Program-made: the position numbers and the translations under genes
In this document: positions 30,158 through 38,886 of the stretch, piece by piece
Layout of the letters: the number at the start of each line of letters is the position of its first letter
Numbering within the stretch: the first letter of the stretch is position 1
The notes under the pieces: model-generated
The model's database searches: none
Told to the model about the DNA's origin: nothing
The model's input: only the letters and a program-made list of their open reading frames with translations
Assembly (NCBI RefSeq): GCF_008704395.1
Contig: NZ_CP023695.1
Span: 2,790,001-2,854,000, forward strand
Length of the DNA: 64,000 bases
Direction: 5' to 3'
Source of the DNA: Streptomyces alboniger
GTDB taxonomy: Bacteria > Actinomycetota > Actinomycetes > Streptomycetales > Streptomycetaceae

Positions 30158-31573
30158 TTAGGGCCTCAGCGTCTGCTCCTTCTTCACGTCCCGCCGGTCG
30201 AGCTTCGCGTCGTACGCGGCCAGCGGCTTGCCCGAGGCGGACGGTACGCCGGCCCACGCCTGGATCCGCTGCGTGGCCCTCGCCTTCTCGGCCGGGGTGA
30301 GCTGCGAGACGGTCGCCCCGTGGTGGGCGCCGGGTGCCGTGAGGACGTGGTTGTCGTGCTCGGCGCCCCGCGCGGGCCGGAACTTCTCGGCGCCGTACGG
30401 GTCGTACTCGCCGTAGACGTACATCATCCGGTGCGCGTTGTGCCGCACCCACCGGTCCACGTCCCGCATCGCGCGCGGATCGAACGTCATCGGGATCTCG
30501 CGCGGCACGAAGTTCCGGGGCGGCTGGTAGCCGTAACGGCTCAGGTCACCCAGCCAGGGCTGCTTGATGGTGGGCGCGCCGAGTTCGGTGCCCGCCTGGT
30601 AGTAGTACGGCGTGTACCCGGCGAGGCCCTGGTCGCTGTAGGAGGACCAGCCGCCCACCGAGTCGACGTAGTCGAAGAGCGTCTGGTCGCTCGCGGTGGC
30701 GGCGTCGGGGATGGTGCCGCAGGCGGTGGCGGCGGGCTGGTACTGCCAGAAGCCCCACACGAGGTCCATCACGACGGCCTCGAAGGCCTTGTCCAGCGTG
30801 CCGACGGTCTTGAAGGTGTGGCCCTCGGCCGCGGCGCGGGCGGCGAGCTTCTCCGACAGCTGCTCCCTGCGCACCATGGCCTCGCGCTGCACGGCCTGGA
30901 TCCGGGCGCGGCACTCCTTGGTGCCGACGCGTGCGAGGAACCTGTCGTACGCGGAGTCCTCCTTGTCGACCACGTCGTTGGGCGCGACGTAGGAGACGAT
31001 GCCGGCCATGTCGCGCGGGTAGAAGCGCTCGTAGTAGGTGGCGGTCATGCCACCCTTCGAGATGCCGGTGGCCAGCCACTTCTTGCCGTAGATCGGCTTG
31101 AGCGCCTGGTGGATGCGGTGCTGGTCGGTGGCGGCCTGCCAGATGTCGAGCTTGGACCAGTCGGCGGGCTCGGGGCGCGAGGGGCTGAAGAAGCGGTACT
31201 CCATGGAGACCTGGTTGCCGTCGACGATCTGCGTCGGCTCACGGCGGCTGGGGTTCGTGGAGACGGCGTAGCCGCTGGTGTAGTAGACCGTGGGGCGGTC
31301 GGTGTCCTTGTGCAGGACCGTCAGGCGCTGTTTGAACGTGCCTTTCGACGGATGCCTGTGGTCGACCGGCTGTTTGTAGTTGAGGACGAAGAAGCGGTAG
31401 CCGGGGTACGGCTTCTCCTCGATGAGGCTCATGCCGGGTATGGCGAGCAGCTTTTCCTTGATGTCCGGGGTATCCGAGATGTTCGGTTCCGCGGCGGTGG
31501 CCGTCGCCCCGGCCGCGCTCGCCGTGCCTATCAGCACCACGAGTGACAACAGCCATCTGAGCACCTTGCGCAT
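30158..31573 (-). CDS. Secreted S37 (PS-10) tripeptidyl aminopeptidase
   Basis: This 471-residue secreted serine peptidase resembles Streptomyces prolyl/tripeptidyl aminopeptidases. A Sec signal peptide (MRKVLRWLLSLVVLIGTASA, cleavage near residue 28) precedes the mature chain. The nucleophile elbow is ATGISKGGM (Ser172). The acid lies in YVYGEYDPYGAE and the histidine in TAPGAHHGATV. An alpha/beta-hydrolase lid containing LVWGFWQYQ and YSDQGLAGYTPYYYQAG fits the family. GGGGAGAG precedes the ATG at 31573. It would cut tripeptides from protein fragments outside the cell. Confidence 0.9.
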   Translation of the reverse strand: MRKVLRWLLSLVVLIGTASAAGATATAAEPNISDTPDIKEKLLAIPGMSLIEEKPYPGYRFFVLNYKQPVDHRHPSKGTFKQRLTVLHKDTDRPTVYYTSGYAVSTNPSRREPTQIVDGNQVSMEYRFFSPSRPEPADWSKLDIWQAATDQHRIHQALKPIYGKKWLATGISKGGMTATYYERFYPRDMAGIVSYVAPNDVVDKEDSAYDRFLARVGTKECRARIQAVQREAMVRREQLSEKLAARAAAEGHTFKTVGTLDKAFEAVVMDLVWGFWQYQPAATACGTIPDAATASDQTLFDYVDSVGGWSSYSDQGLAGYTPYYYQAGTELGAPTIKQPWLGDLSRYGYQPPRNFVPREIPMTFDPRAMRDVDRWVRHNAHRMMYVYGEYDPYGAEKFRPARGAEHDNHVLTAPGAHHGATVSQLTPAEKARATQRIQAWAGVPSASGKPLAAYDAKLDRRDVKKEQTLRP

Positions 31574-31662
31574 GCACTCTCCCCAGTCGACACAGCAGTG
31601 CCCCGGAACCTAACGGAGCAACTGGGTCCACACCAGAGAAAGTTGACGGCTATCCGCGGACG

Positions 31663-32076
31663 TCAGCAGAGGATCCAGCCCGAACTGGCCCCGCGCCCGC
31701 TGACTTTCCCCGTCACCCGCACGCACCGGTTGCCCGCGTGGACCACGACCGGGCCCGCCCGGTGGGTGTAACGCCCCTGGTCACGCGCGGGGCGGCTGCC
31801 GCGCGCCTGGACGCTGACGGACATGGCCTTGCGGGCGCCGGGGCGCTTGGCGATGGTGACGGCGCAGACGAAGCCGCGGGTCTTGAAGACCTCGATCCTG
31901 CCGGTGCTGAACGGCAGCGTGCGCACCTTGTGACCGGCGCACGGCCCGGCGAGGGCGGCGGCGTGTGCCGTGCCGGCGCCGGGGCCGGCGAGGGCGAGCA
32001 GAAGGGCGGCGGCGAGTCCGGCGGTGCCGAACATCAGCCGCCGTCGTATGCGACCCCGGCCGCGACCACTGCTCAC
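31663..32076 (-). CDS. Small secreted protein of unknown function
   Basis: The protein has 137 residues from GTG 32076, which is preceded by GAGGGGAA. It has a signal peptide with an arginine-rich start (SSGRGRGRIRRRLMFGTAGL), a long hydrophobic core and cleavage near AHA-AALAG. The mature protein of about 100 residues is basic, with four cysteines (GPCAGH, GFVCAV, RCVRV, WILC), and looks beta-rich. No family is recognised. A longer frame to 32262 begins inside the 9-base repeats beyond the ABC gene and has no start signal. Confidence 0.65.
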   Translation of the reverse strand: MSSGRGRGRIRRRLMFGTAGLAAALLLALAGPGAGTAHAAALAGPCAGHKVRTLPFSTGRIEVFKTRGFVCAVTIAKRPGARKAMSVSVQARGSRPARDQGRYTHRAGPVVVHAGNRCVRVTGKVSGRGASSGWILC

Positions 32077-32171
32077 GGATTCCCCTCCCGCCCCTATGGC
32101 ATAAGCGTACTGGTGTACGGACGCAGCCCACCGCCCGCACGGTTGCGGGACGCCCCGGATTTTCCGCGTCA

Positions 32172-32219
32172 GGTGCGAAAGGCGCGGAAGGTGCGGAGGG
32201 TGGTGCGGAAGGTGCGGAA
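32172..32219 (-). repeat. Degenerate 9-bp tandem repeat after the ABC gene
   Basis: Five units of GGTGCGGAA and variants (plus strand, one three-base insertion), ending four bases short of the ABC gene's stop codon. Read on the minus strand they are CTTCCGCAC-type units in the 3' untranslated part of that transcript. Confidence 0.75.
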
Positions 32220-32222
32220 GGT

Positions 32223-35200
32223 TCAGACGGTCTCCACCGGCTCCCCCACGAAGGTCCGCCACAGCCGCGCGTAACGCCCCTCCCGCGCGAGCAGCTCCTC
32301 GTGCGTGCCGTCCTCGGCGACGCGCCCGTCGTCCATCACGACGACGCGGTCCGCGCGGGCGGCCGTGGTGAGGCGGTGGGCGACGACCAGCGTGGTGCGC
32401 TTGCCCGCGATGCGGTCGGTGGCCTGGTTGACCTGCGCCTCCGTGGCGAGGTCGAGCGCGGCGGTCGCCTCGTCGAGGAGCAGGATGTCGGGGTCGACCA
32501 GCTCGGCGCGGGCCAGCGCGATGAGCTGGCGCTGCCCGGCGGAGAGGTTGCGGCCGCGCTCGGTGACCTCGTGGAGGTAGCCGCCGTCGAGGGTGGCGAT
32601 CATGTCGTGCGCGCCGACCGCGCGGGCGGCCGCCTCGACCTGGGCGTCGGTGGCGTCGGGCCGCCCGTAGGCGATGGCGTCCCTGACCGTGCCCGCGAAG
32701 AGGTAGGCCTCCTGCGGCACGACACCGAGGCGGTGGCGGTACGCGGTGATGTCCAGGGCGCGCAGATCGGTGCCGTCGACGGTCACGCGCCCGCTCGTGG
32801 GGTCGTAGAAACGGGCGACGAGCTTCACCAGCGTCGACTTGCCCGCGCCGGTCTCACCGACGAAGGCGACGGTCTGCCCGGCGGGAATCCGCAGGCTGAC
32901 GTCGGTGAGGGCCGCCTCCTCGCCGGTGTAGGCGAACCGCACGTCCTCGAAGGCGATCTCGCCGCGCAGCGAGGGGACGACCAGGGGGTCGTCCGCGGTC
33001 TCGGTCGACGTCGGCTCCTGGAGCAGCTCCTGGATGCGGCCGAGCGAGACGGTGGCCTGCTGGTAGCCGTCGAAGACCTGGGAGAGCTGCTGCACGGGCG
33101 CGAAGAACAGGTCGATGTAGAGCAGATAGGCGACGAGCGCACCGGTGGTCAGCGTGCCCGCCTGGATCCGGCCCGCGCCCACGATCAGGACGGCGACGAC
33201 GGCGACGGACGACAGGAACTGCACGAACGGGAAGTACACGGAGATCAGCCACTGGCCGCGCACGCGGGCCTCGCGGTAGCTCGCACTGTTGCGGGCGAAC
33301 CGCTCGGCGCCCGAGCGCTCGCGCCGGAAGGCCTGCACGATGCGCAGGCCGGCGACGGACTCCTGGAGGTCGGCGTTGACGGCGGACACCCGCTCGCGCG
33401 CCAGTTCGTACGCCTGCACGCTGGCCTTGCGGAAGAAGTACGTGCCGACGACCAGCAGCGGCAGGGTCGCGAAGACGACCAGGGCCAGCTCCACGTCGAT
33501 GACGAGCAGGGCGGCCATGATGCCGAAGAAGGTGACGACGGAGACGAAGGCGGTGACGAGACCGGTCTGGAGGAACGTGGACAGCGCGTCCACGTCCGTG
33601 GTCATCCGGGTCATGATGCGCCCGGTCAGCTCCCGCTCGTAGTAGTCGAGTCCGAGCCGCTGCAACTGCGCGAAGATCTTCAGCCGCAGCGAGTACAGGA
33701 CCCGCTCGCCGGTGCGTCCCGTCATCCGCAGCTCGCCGGTCTGCGCCGCCCACTGCACGGCGACGGCGGCGAGGGCGAGCCCGGAGGCGGCCCAGACGGC
33801 GCCCAGCGCGAGCTGGTTGACGCCCTCGTCGATGCCGTGCCGGATCAGGACGGGCAGCAGCAGCCCCATGCCCGCGTCGACGGCGACGAGCAGCAGGCTC
33901 AGCAGCAGCGGCAGCCCGAACCCGCCGAGCAGCCTGCGCAGGTTGTACGACTCCTCGGGGCGCACGGCCCGCGCCTCGTCGATGCCGGGCTTGTCGTCCG
34001 CCGGGGGCAGCGCCTCGACCTGGGCGAGCAGTTCGGGCGTGGACGGCATCCCGGACAGAGCCGGGTCCTTGGCGGAGGTGGACTCGCGGTCACCGGTCCA
34101 CAGGGCTGGCGTGATGCCGCGCTCGGCGTCGAACTCCGCGTCCAGCTCGTCGCGGATCGAGGTGTCCTCGGGCAGGTCGGCGGGGAGCGCGTGGCCGGGC
34201 GAGACGCCGCCCAGCTCGTCGGGGTCGGTGAGCAGGCGCCGGTAGAGGGCGGAGCGCTCCTGTAGCTCCTCGTGGGTGCCGAGGTCGGCGAGGCGCCCGT
34301 CGTCGAGGACGGCGATGCGGTCGGCGAGGCCGAGGGTGGAGCGGCGGTGGGCGATGAGCAGCGTCGTGCGCCCCGCCATGACGTCCCGCAGCGCCTCGTG
34401 GATCTCGTGCTCCACGCGCGCGTCCACCGCCGATGTCGCGTCGTCCAGGACGAGCAGGCGGGGGTCGGTGAGGATGGCGCGGGCCAGCGCGATGCGCTGG
34501 CGCTGGCCGCCGGAGAGGGTGAGGCCGTGCTCGCCGACCTTGGTGTCGTATCCGTCGGGCAGTTCGGCGATGAACCGGTCGGCCTGGGCGGCGCGCGCGG
34601 CGGCCTCGATCTGCTCCCGGGTGGCGTCGGGATGCCCGTACGCGATGTTGGCGCCCACGCTGTCGGAGAAGAGGAAGGAGTCCTCGGGGACGAGTCCGAT
34701 GGCGGACCGCAGCGAGTCGAGGGTCAGCTCGCGCACGTCGTGTCCGCCGATGAGGACGGCGCCGTGCGTCACGTCGTAGAAGCGGGGCAGCAGCAGCGAG
34801 ACGGTCGACTTGCCGCTGCCGGACGAGCCCACGACGGCGAGGGTCTCGCCGGGGGCTATCTGGAAGGAGAGCCCGTCGAGCACCGGCCGGTCGTCCTCGT
34901 ACGCGAACCCCACCTCGTCGAACTCGACGGTCGCGGGGGCGTCCGCGGGCAGCTCCTTGGTGCCGTCGCTCATGCTCGGCTCGGTGTCGATGAGTTCGAG
35001 CACGCGCTCCACGCCCGCGCGGGCCTGCTGGCCGACGGTGAGGACCATCGCGAGCATCCGCACGGGTCCGACGAGCTGTGCGAGATAGGTGGAGAAGGCG
35101 ACGAACGTGCCGAGCGTGATCTCGCCGCGCACGGCGAGCCAGCCGCCGAGGGCCAGCATGGCGACCTGGCCGAGCATGGGGACGGCCTGGAGGGCGGGCG

Positions 35201-35945
35201 TGTAGCGGGAGTTGAGCCTGATGGTCCGCAGCCGCCCCGCGAAGAGCTTGCGCCCGACCTCGCGGAGCTTCCCGGTCTCCTGGTCCTCCTGCCCGAACCC
35301 CTTCACCACGCGTACGCCGCTGACGGCGCCGTCGACCACTCCCGCGACGGCGGCGGCCTGGGCCTGCGCGTACCAGGTGGCGGGGTGCAGGCGGGAGCGG
35401 GAGCGGCGGGCGATGAACCACAGGGCGGGGGCGACGGCGAGGGCGACGAGGGTGAGCGGCAGCGAGAGCCAGGCCATGATCACGAGGGAGATCACGAAGA
35501 GCAGGATGTTGCCGATGGTCATCGGCAGCATGAAGAGCAGGCCCTGGATGAGCTGGAGGTCGCTGGTGGCGCGGCCGACGACCTGCCCGGTGGACAGCTC
35601 GTCCTGGCGCCGCCCGTCGAGGCGGGTGATCGTGCCGTACATCTCGGTGCGCAGGTCGTGCTGGACGTCGAGGGCGAGACGGCCGCCGTAGTAGCGGCGT
35701 ACGTAGGTGAAGACGTAGACGAGGACGGCGGCCCCGATCAGCGCGCCCGCCCAGGGGGCCATGGAGCGTCCGCCGCCCTGGCCGTCCTCGCCGATGACGT
35801 CGTCGATGATCACCTTGGTGATCAGGGGCACGAGGGCCATGACGGCCATACCGGCGAGCGAGGATCCGAGCGCGAGCACGACGTCCTTCGGATAACGCCA
35901 GGCATACCCGGTGAGCCGTTTCGCCCATCCCCGTTGCTCTGCCAC
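32223..35945 (-). CDS. Fused (TMD-NBD)2 ABC exporter with one degenerate ATP site
   Basis: This 1240-residue polypeptide holds two complete half-transporters in tandem. Half 1 has the membrane domain (about 10-310), Walker A GSSGSGKST (373-381), signature LSGGQ (477-481), Walker B LVLDD and switch AHRRS. Half 2 has its membrane domain (about 665-960), Walker A GETGAGKST (1030-1038), signature LSAGQ (1134-1138), LLLLDE and AHRLT. In NBD1 the catalytic glutamate is Asp (502) and the Q-loop glutamine is Glu (VPEDSF). NBD2 has both standard residues but a non-standard LSAGQ. This is the asymmetry known from heterodimeric exporters. GGGAGG precedes the GTG at 35945. A charged linker (about 575-650) joins the halves. 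The substrate is probably a drug, lipid or peptide. Confidence 0.92.
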   Translation of the reverse strand: MAEQRGWAKRLTGYAWRYPKDVVLALGSSLAGMAVMALVPLITKVIIDDVIGEDGQGGGRSMAPWAGALIGAAVLVYVFTYVRRYYGGRLALDVQHDLRTEMYGTITRLDGRRQDELSTGQVVGRATSDLQLIQGLLFMLPMTIGNILLFVISLVIMAWLSLPLTLVALAVAPALWFIARRSRSRLHPATWYAQAQAAAVAGVVDGAVSGVRVVKGFGQEDQETGKLREVGRKLFAGRLRTIRLNSRYTPALQAVPMLGQVAMLALGGWLAVRGEITLGTFVAFSTYLAQLVGPVRMLAMVLTVGQQARAGVERVLELIDTEPSMSDGTKELPADAPATVEFDEVGFAYEDDRPVLDGLSFQIAPGETLAVVGSSGSGKSTVSLLLPRFYDVTHGAVLIGGHDVRELTLDSLRSAIGLVPEDSFLFSDSVGANIAYGHPDATREQIEAAARAAQADRFIAELPDGYDTKVGEHGLTLSGGQRQRIALARAILTDPRLLVLDDATSAVDARVEHEIHEALRDVMAGRTTLLIAHRRSTLGLADRIAVLDDGRLADLGTHEELQERSALYRRLLTDPDELGGVSPGHALPADLPEDTSIRDELDAEFDAERGITPALWTGDRESTSAKDPALSGMPSTPELLAQVEALPPADDKPGIDEARAVRPEESYNLRRLLGGFGLPLLLSLLLVAVDAGMGLLLPVLIRHGIDEGVNQLALGAVWAASGLALAAVAVQWAAQTGELRMTGRTGERVLYSLRLKIFAQLQRLGLDYYERELTGRIMTRMTTDVDALSTFLQTGLVTAFVSVVTFFGIMAALLVIDVELALVVFATLPLLVVGTYFFRKASVQAYELARERVSAVNADLQESVAGLRIVQAFRRERSGAERFARNSASYREARVRGQWLISVYFPFVQFLSSVAVVAVLIVGAGRIQAGTLTTGALVAYLLYIDLFFAPVQQLSQVFDGYQQATVSLGRIQELLQEPTSTETADDPLVVPSLRGEIAFEDVRFAYTGEEAALTDVSLRIPAGQTVAFVGETGAGKSTLVKLVARFYDPTSGRVTVDGTDLRALDITAYRHRLGVVPQEAYLFAGTVRDAIAYGRPDATDAQVEAAARAVGAHDMIATLDGGYLHEVTERGRNLSAGQRQLIALARAELVDPDILLLDEATAALDLATEAQVNQATDRIAGKRTTLVVAHRLTTAARADRVVVMDDGRVAEDGTHEELLAREGRYARLWRTFVGEPVETV

Positions 35946-36035
35946 TGGGTGCCTCCCGGTCGTCTGCTCTGCCGGAAGGCACCAACACCGTGACGTGCGT
36001 ATTTCATCCCGCCGCAACAAACGGCCCGTAAGGGC

Positions 36036-36974
36036 TCAGGCGCCGGGCACCGCCACGAACGCCTCGCGCGGCGTCTCTGTCGGGGCGTAGCGCCCGGCGG
36101 CGGGGGCCTGGGGCGTCAGGTCCTTGTGGATGGCCTTGGCGACGCCCTGGATCGTGGCGACGCCGTAGTTCATGGTGCTGTTGCCGTGGGTGAGCACGGA
36201 GATCGTGTAGTCGTGGCCGCCGCCCTTGAACGCGCCGATGCTGTGCACCCGCCAGCCGTGGGTCGACCGCTGGAGCCAGCCGTTCTTGACGTGGATGGCG
36301 ACGCCGGACGGAGCGCCCGCCGGGGTGCCCCAGCGCTGCGAGGAGACGACCTTGCCCATGAGCTTCAGCATGTAGGCGCGCGCGTTGTCGCTCAGGACGG
36401 CGTTCTTGGCGGTGATCAGTGCGAGGAGCTTCTGCTCGTCGGCCGTGTTGATCCGGGTCAGGCCCCAGTAGCCGCCCGATCCCGGCACGGTCTTCGTCAT
36501 GTCGGCGGCCTTGAGGAACGCCTTGATCTTGGTCGGGCCGAGCTGGCGCCAGAGAGTGCTGGTCGCCGCGTTGTCCGACTGGGTGATCATGGCGTACGCG
36601 AGGTCCGACTCACGCTCGGTCAGCTTGCGCTCGGTCTTCTTCGCGTCCCACAGCAGCGCCGCGAGGACGGTCGCCTTGACGACGCTGGCCGAGTCGAACG
36701 AGGTCCCGGAGCGCAGGGTGCAGGTGGTCTTCGTGGTGCGGTCGTGGAGACCGACCGCGATGGTGCCCTTGCGGTTCTTCAGCGCCGCGGTGATGTCCTT
36801 GGTGAGCTTGGCGGCCAGGCCGGCCTGGGCCGAGGTGCAGGTGACCGTCGGTGCGGGCGCGGCGACGGCCGGCGCGGCGGTCGCGACCGCGCCGAGCGGC
36901 ACGAGAACACCGGCGGCGAGCCCTACAGAGAGCAGACGGGCACGCCGGGATATCCCGGATACCGGGCGAGTCAT
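36036..36974 (-). CDS. Secreted serine hydrolase, class A beta-lactamase fold
   Basis: This 312-residue exported protein has a signal peptide with a twin-arginine-like start (MTRPVSGISRRARLLSVGLA) and cleavage near VAA-PAP. Active-site motifs are SxxK (SVVK, Ser97-Lys100), SDN (133-135) and, in place of KTG, a KNGW in VAIHVKNGWLQ. The Omega-loop glutamate of true class A enzymes is not obvious. Such proteins in Streptomyces may be carboxypeptidase-like or weak beta-lactamases. GGGATGGGAAG precedes the ATG at 36974. It is monocistronic. Confidence 0.8.
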   Translation of the reverse strand: MTRPVSGISRRARLLSVGLAAGVLVPLGAVATAAPAVAAPAPTVTCTSAQAGLAAKLTKDITAALKNRKGTIAVGLHDRTTKTTCTLRSGTSFDSASVVKATVLAALLWDAKKTERKLTERESDLAYAMITQSDNAATSTLWRQLGPTKIKAFLKAADMTKTVPGSGGYWGLTRINTADEQKLLALITAKNAVLSDNARAYMLKLMGKVVSSQRWGTPAGAPSGVAIHVKNGWLQRSTHGWRVHSIGAFKGGGHDYTISVLTHGNSTMNYGVATIQGVAKAIHKDLTPQAPAAGRYAPTETPREAFVAVPGA

Positions 36975-37093
36975 GGATTCTTCCCATCCCCTTGGGCAGT
37001 ACAAGACCCTCGGGGTCCGTACCAGCGCGCCCCCTGCGCGCTTGACCCGTATGACTCACCGGTACCGGTGGAGGTTGTACGAAAATCCGCTGA

Positions 37094-38782
37094 TCAGCCG
37101 AGATGTGTCGGAGCGAACATCCGCAGCAGTGCCGGAAGCACCACCACCGAGGGCCCCGGCTCCGCCAGCGCCTTCGCGAGGTCGTCCCGGAGCGACTCCG
37201 GGGTGGTACGCACGCCCGGCACCCCGAAGGACTCCGCGAGCTTGACGAAGTCGGGCCGCGTCAGCTCCGTGCCGGTCGCCTCGCCGAAGGCGTCGGACAT
37301 GTACTCGCGCAGGATGCCGTAGCCCCCGTCGTCGACGATGAGCCAGGTCACCGGCAGGTCGTACTGCTTGGCCGTCGCCAGCTCGGCGATCGAGTACATC
37401 GCGCCGCCGTCGCCGGAGACCGCGAGGACCGGCTGGGACGGGTCGGCGACCGCCGCGCCCAGCGCCGCCGGGAAGCCGTAGCCGAGGCCGCCCGCGCCCT
37501 GCGCCGAGTGCATGGTGTTGGGGCGCCGCGCGTCGAAGGCCGACCACGCCCAGTAGGCGAGGATCGTCATGTCCCAGAAGGACGGGGACGCGTCCGGCAG
37601 CGCCTCGCGCACGGAGGCGAGGATCCGCTGCTCCAGGGTGAGGTCCTGGGCCGCGATCCGCTCGCGGACCTTCTCCAGGAGCGCCGCCACCCGCTCGGGC
37701 GCCGACGGGTCCTCGCGGGGCGCGTCGATCGTCTCCAGGAGCGCCGAGAGCGCGAGGCGCGCGTCCGCGTGGATGCCGAGCCCGGGGTGGTTGGACTCCA
37801 GCTTCCCGGCGTCCGCCTCGATCTGGATGACCCGGCCGCGCGGCTTGAACGTGTGGTAGTTCGACGACAGCTCGCCGAGCCCCGAGCCGACCACCAGCAG
37901 GACGTCGGCGTCCTCCAGGAAGTCGGTGGTGTGCCGGTCCTCCAGCCACGACTGGAGCGAGAGCGAGTGCTCCCAGGGGAAGGCGCCCTTGCCGCCGAAG
38001 GTCGTGACGACCGGGGCGCTCACCAGCTCGGCGAGGGCCAGGAGCTTCCCGGAGGCGTCCGAGCGGACCACACCGCCGCCCGCGATGATCGCCGGGCGCT
38101 CGGCGCGGACGAGCAGGTCGGCGGCGACCGCGGTCAGCTCGGGGCGCGGCACGACCTCGTCCGGGGTCGCGTCCATCGCCGTGACGACCGGCAGCGTCGT
38201 CTCGGTGAGGAGCACGTCCTGCGGGATCTCCACCCAGACCGGGCCGTGCGGCGCGGTCAGCGCGGACTCCCAGGCCGCGGCGATCGCGGAGGGGATCTGG
38301 GAGGCCGTGCGGACCGTGTGGACGGACTTCACGATGTCGCGGAAGGACGCCTGCTGGTCGCGCAGCTCGTGCAGATAGCCGTGGCGTCCGCCGCCGAGCC
38401 CGGCCACCGGCACCTGGCTGCCGATCGCGAGGACCGGCGAGGAGCCCGCTGCCGCCTCCTGGAGCGCGGCGAGCGAGGTCAGCGCGCCCGGCCCGGTGGA
38501 GAGCAGCAGCGGGGCCACCTCGCCGGTGATCCTGCCGTACGCGTCCGCCGCGAACCCGGTGTTGTTCTCGACGCGCAGACCCACGTACGACAGGGAGGAG
38601 CGGCGCAGCGCGTCGAACATGCCGAGCGCGTGCTGGCCCGGCAGGCCGAAGACGGTGGTCGCGCCGAGGCCGGCGAGGGTCTCGACGACGAGGTCGCCGC
38701 CGTTGCGCCCGGCGGGCGGGTTCAGGGCGGCCTCGGTCTGGCGCGGCGTGGGGCGCAGCACCAGGTCGTGGTCGTGGGTCAT
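37094..38782 (-). CDS. Thiamine-diphosphate enzyme, IlvB-like (possible 2-ketoarginine decarboxylase)
   Basis: This 562-residue ThDP enzyme has three domains: an N-terminal domain with FGLPGQHALGMFDAL, the catalytic-glutamate strand YVGLRVENNTGFAADAYGR and STGPGALTSLAALQEA; a central Rossmann-like domain (AIIAGGGVVRSDA, VLLVVGSGLGEL); and a C-terminal domain with VSGDGGAMYSIAELATAKQY...VDDGGYGILREY, where Asp occupies the usual Asn position of the Mg-ThDP motif. It is not biosynthetic acetolactate synthase by context. It follows the agmatinase-like gene, and ThDP enzymes of this size (AruI type) decarboxylate 2-ketoarginine ahead of a guanidinobutyrase step (inference). AAGGAG precedes the ATG at 38782. 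A pair of hairpins lies between it and speB. Confidence 0.8.
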   Translation of the reverse strand: MTHDHDLVLRPTPRQTEAALNPPAGRNGGDLVVETLAGLGATTVFGLPGQHALGMFDALRRSSLSYVGLRVENNTGFAADAYGRITGEVAPLLLSTGPGALTSLAALQEAAAGSSPVLAIGSQVPVAGLGGGRHGYLHELRDQQASFRDIVKSVHTVRTASQIPSAIAAAWESALTAPHGPVWVEIPQDVLLTETTLPVVTAMDATPDEVVPRPELTAVAADLLVRAERPAIIAGGGVVRSDASGKLLALAELVSAPVVTTFGGKGAFPWEHSLSLQSWLEDRHTTDFLEDADVLLVVGSGLGELSSNYHTFKPRGRVIQIEADAGKLESNHPGLGIHADARLALSALLETIDAPREDPSAPERVAALLEKVRERIAAQDLTLEQRILASVREALPDASPSFWDMTILAYWAWSAFDARRPNTMHSAQGAGGLGYGFPAALGAAVADPSQPVLAVSGDGGAMYSIAELATAKQYDLPVTWLIVDDGGYGILREYMSDAFGEATGTELTRPDFVKLAESFGVPGVRTTPESLRDDLAKALAEPGPSVVVLPALLRMFAPTHLG

Positions 38783-38800
38783 GCGGCGTCTTCTCCTTCT

Positions 38801-38855
38801 CGCCGGGCTCCGGCCCGGCGTGCGCTCCGGCCGCCGGGCCGCGTACGGCCCGGCG
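38801..38855 (-). other. Twin hairpins between speB-like and ThDP genes
   Basis: Stem 1: CGCCGGGC, loop TCCG, GCCCGGCG (38801-38820). Stem 2: CGCCGGGCCG, loop CGTA, CGGCCCGGCG (38832-38855). Both stems are perfect and share the CGCCGGGC core. They lie upstream of the ThDP gene's ribosome site and could serve as a processing or attenuation element. Confidence 0.65.
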
Positions 38856-38886
38856 TGCTGTGGTGCCCGACAGCCTTACGGCGTGG

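Noticed and set aside
32172..32219. CRISPR-like array or coding repeat
   Set aside because: Units are nine bases without spacers, and no cas genes are present anywhere in the window.
31663..32262. 199-residue version of the small secreted protein
   Set aside because: The extra N-terminal 62 residues are translated from the 9-bp repeats and contain no start signal. GTG 32076 with GAGGGGAA gives a clean signal peptide.
37094..38782. Biosynthetic acetolactate synthase (ilvB)
   Set aside because: No ilvN or ilvC follows. It is cotranscribed with a ureohydrolase, and the ThDP motif has an Asp where ALS has Asn.
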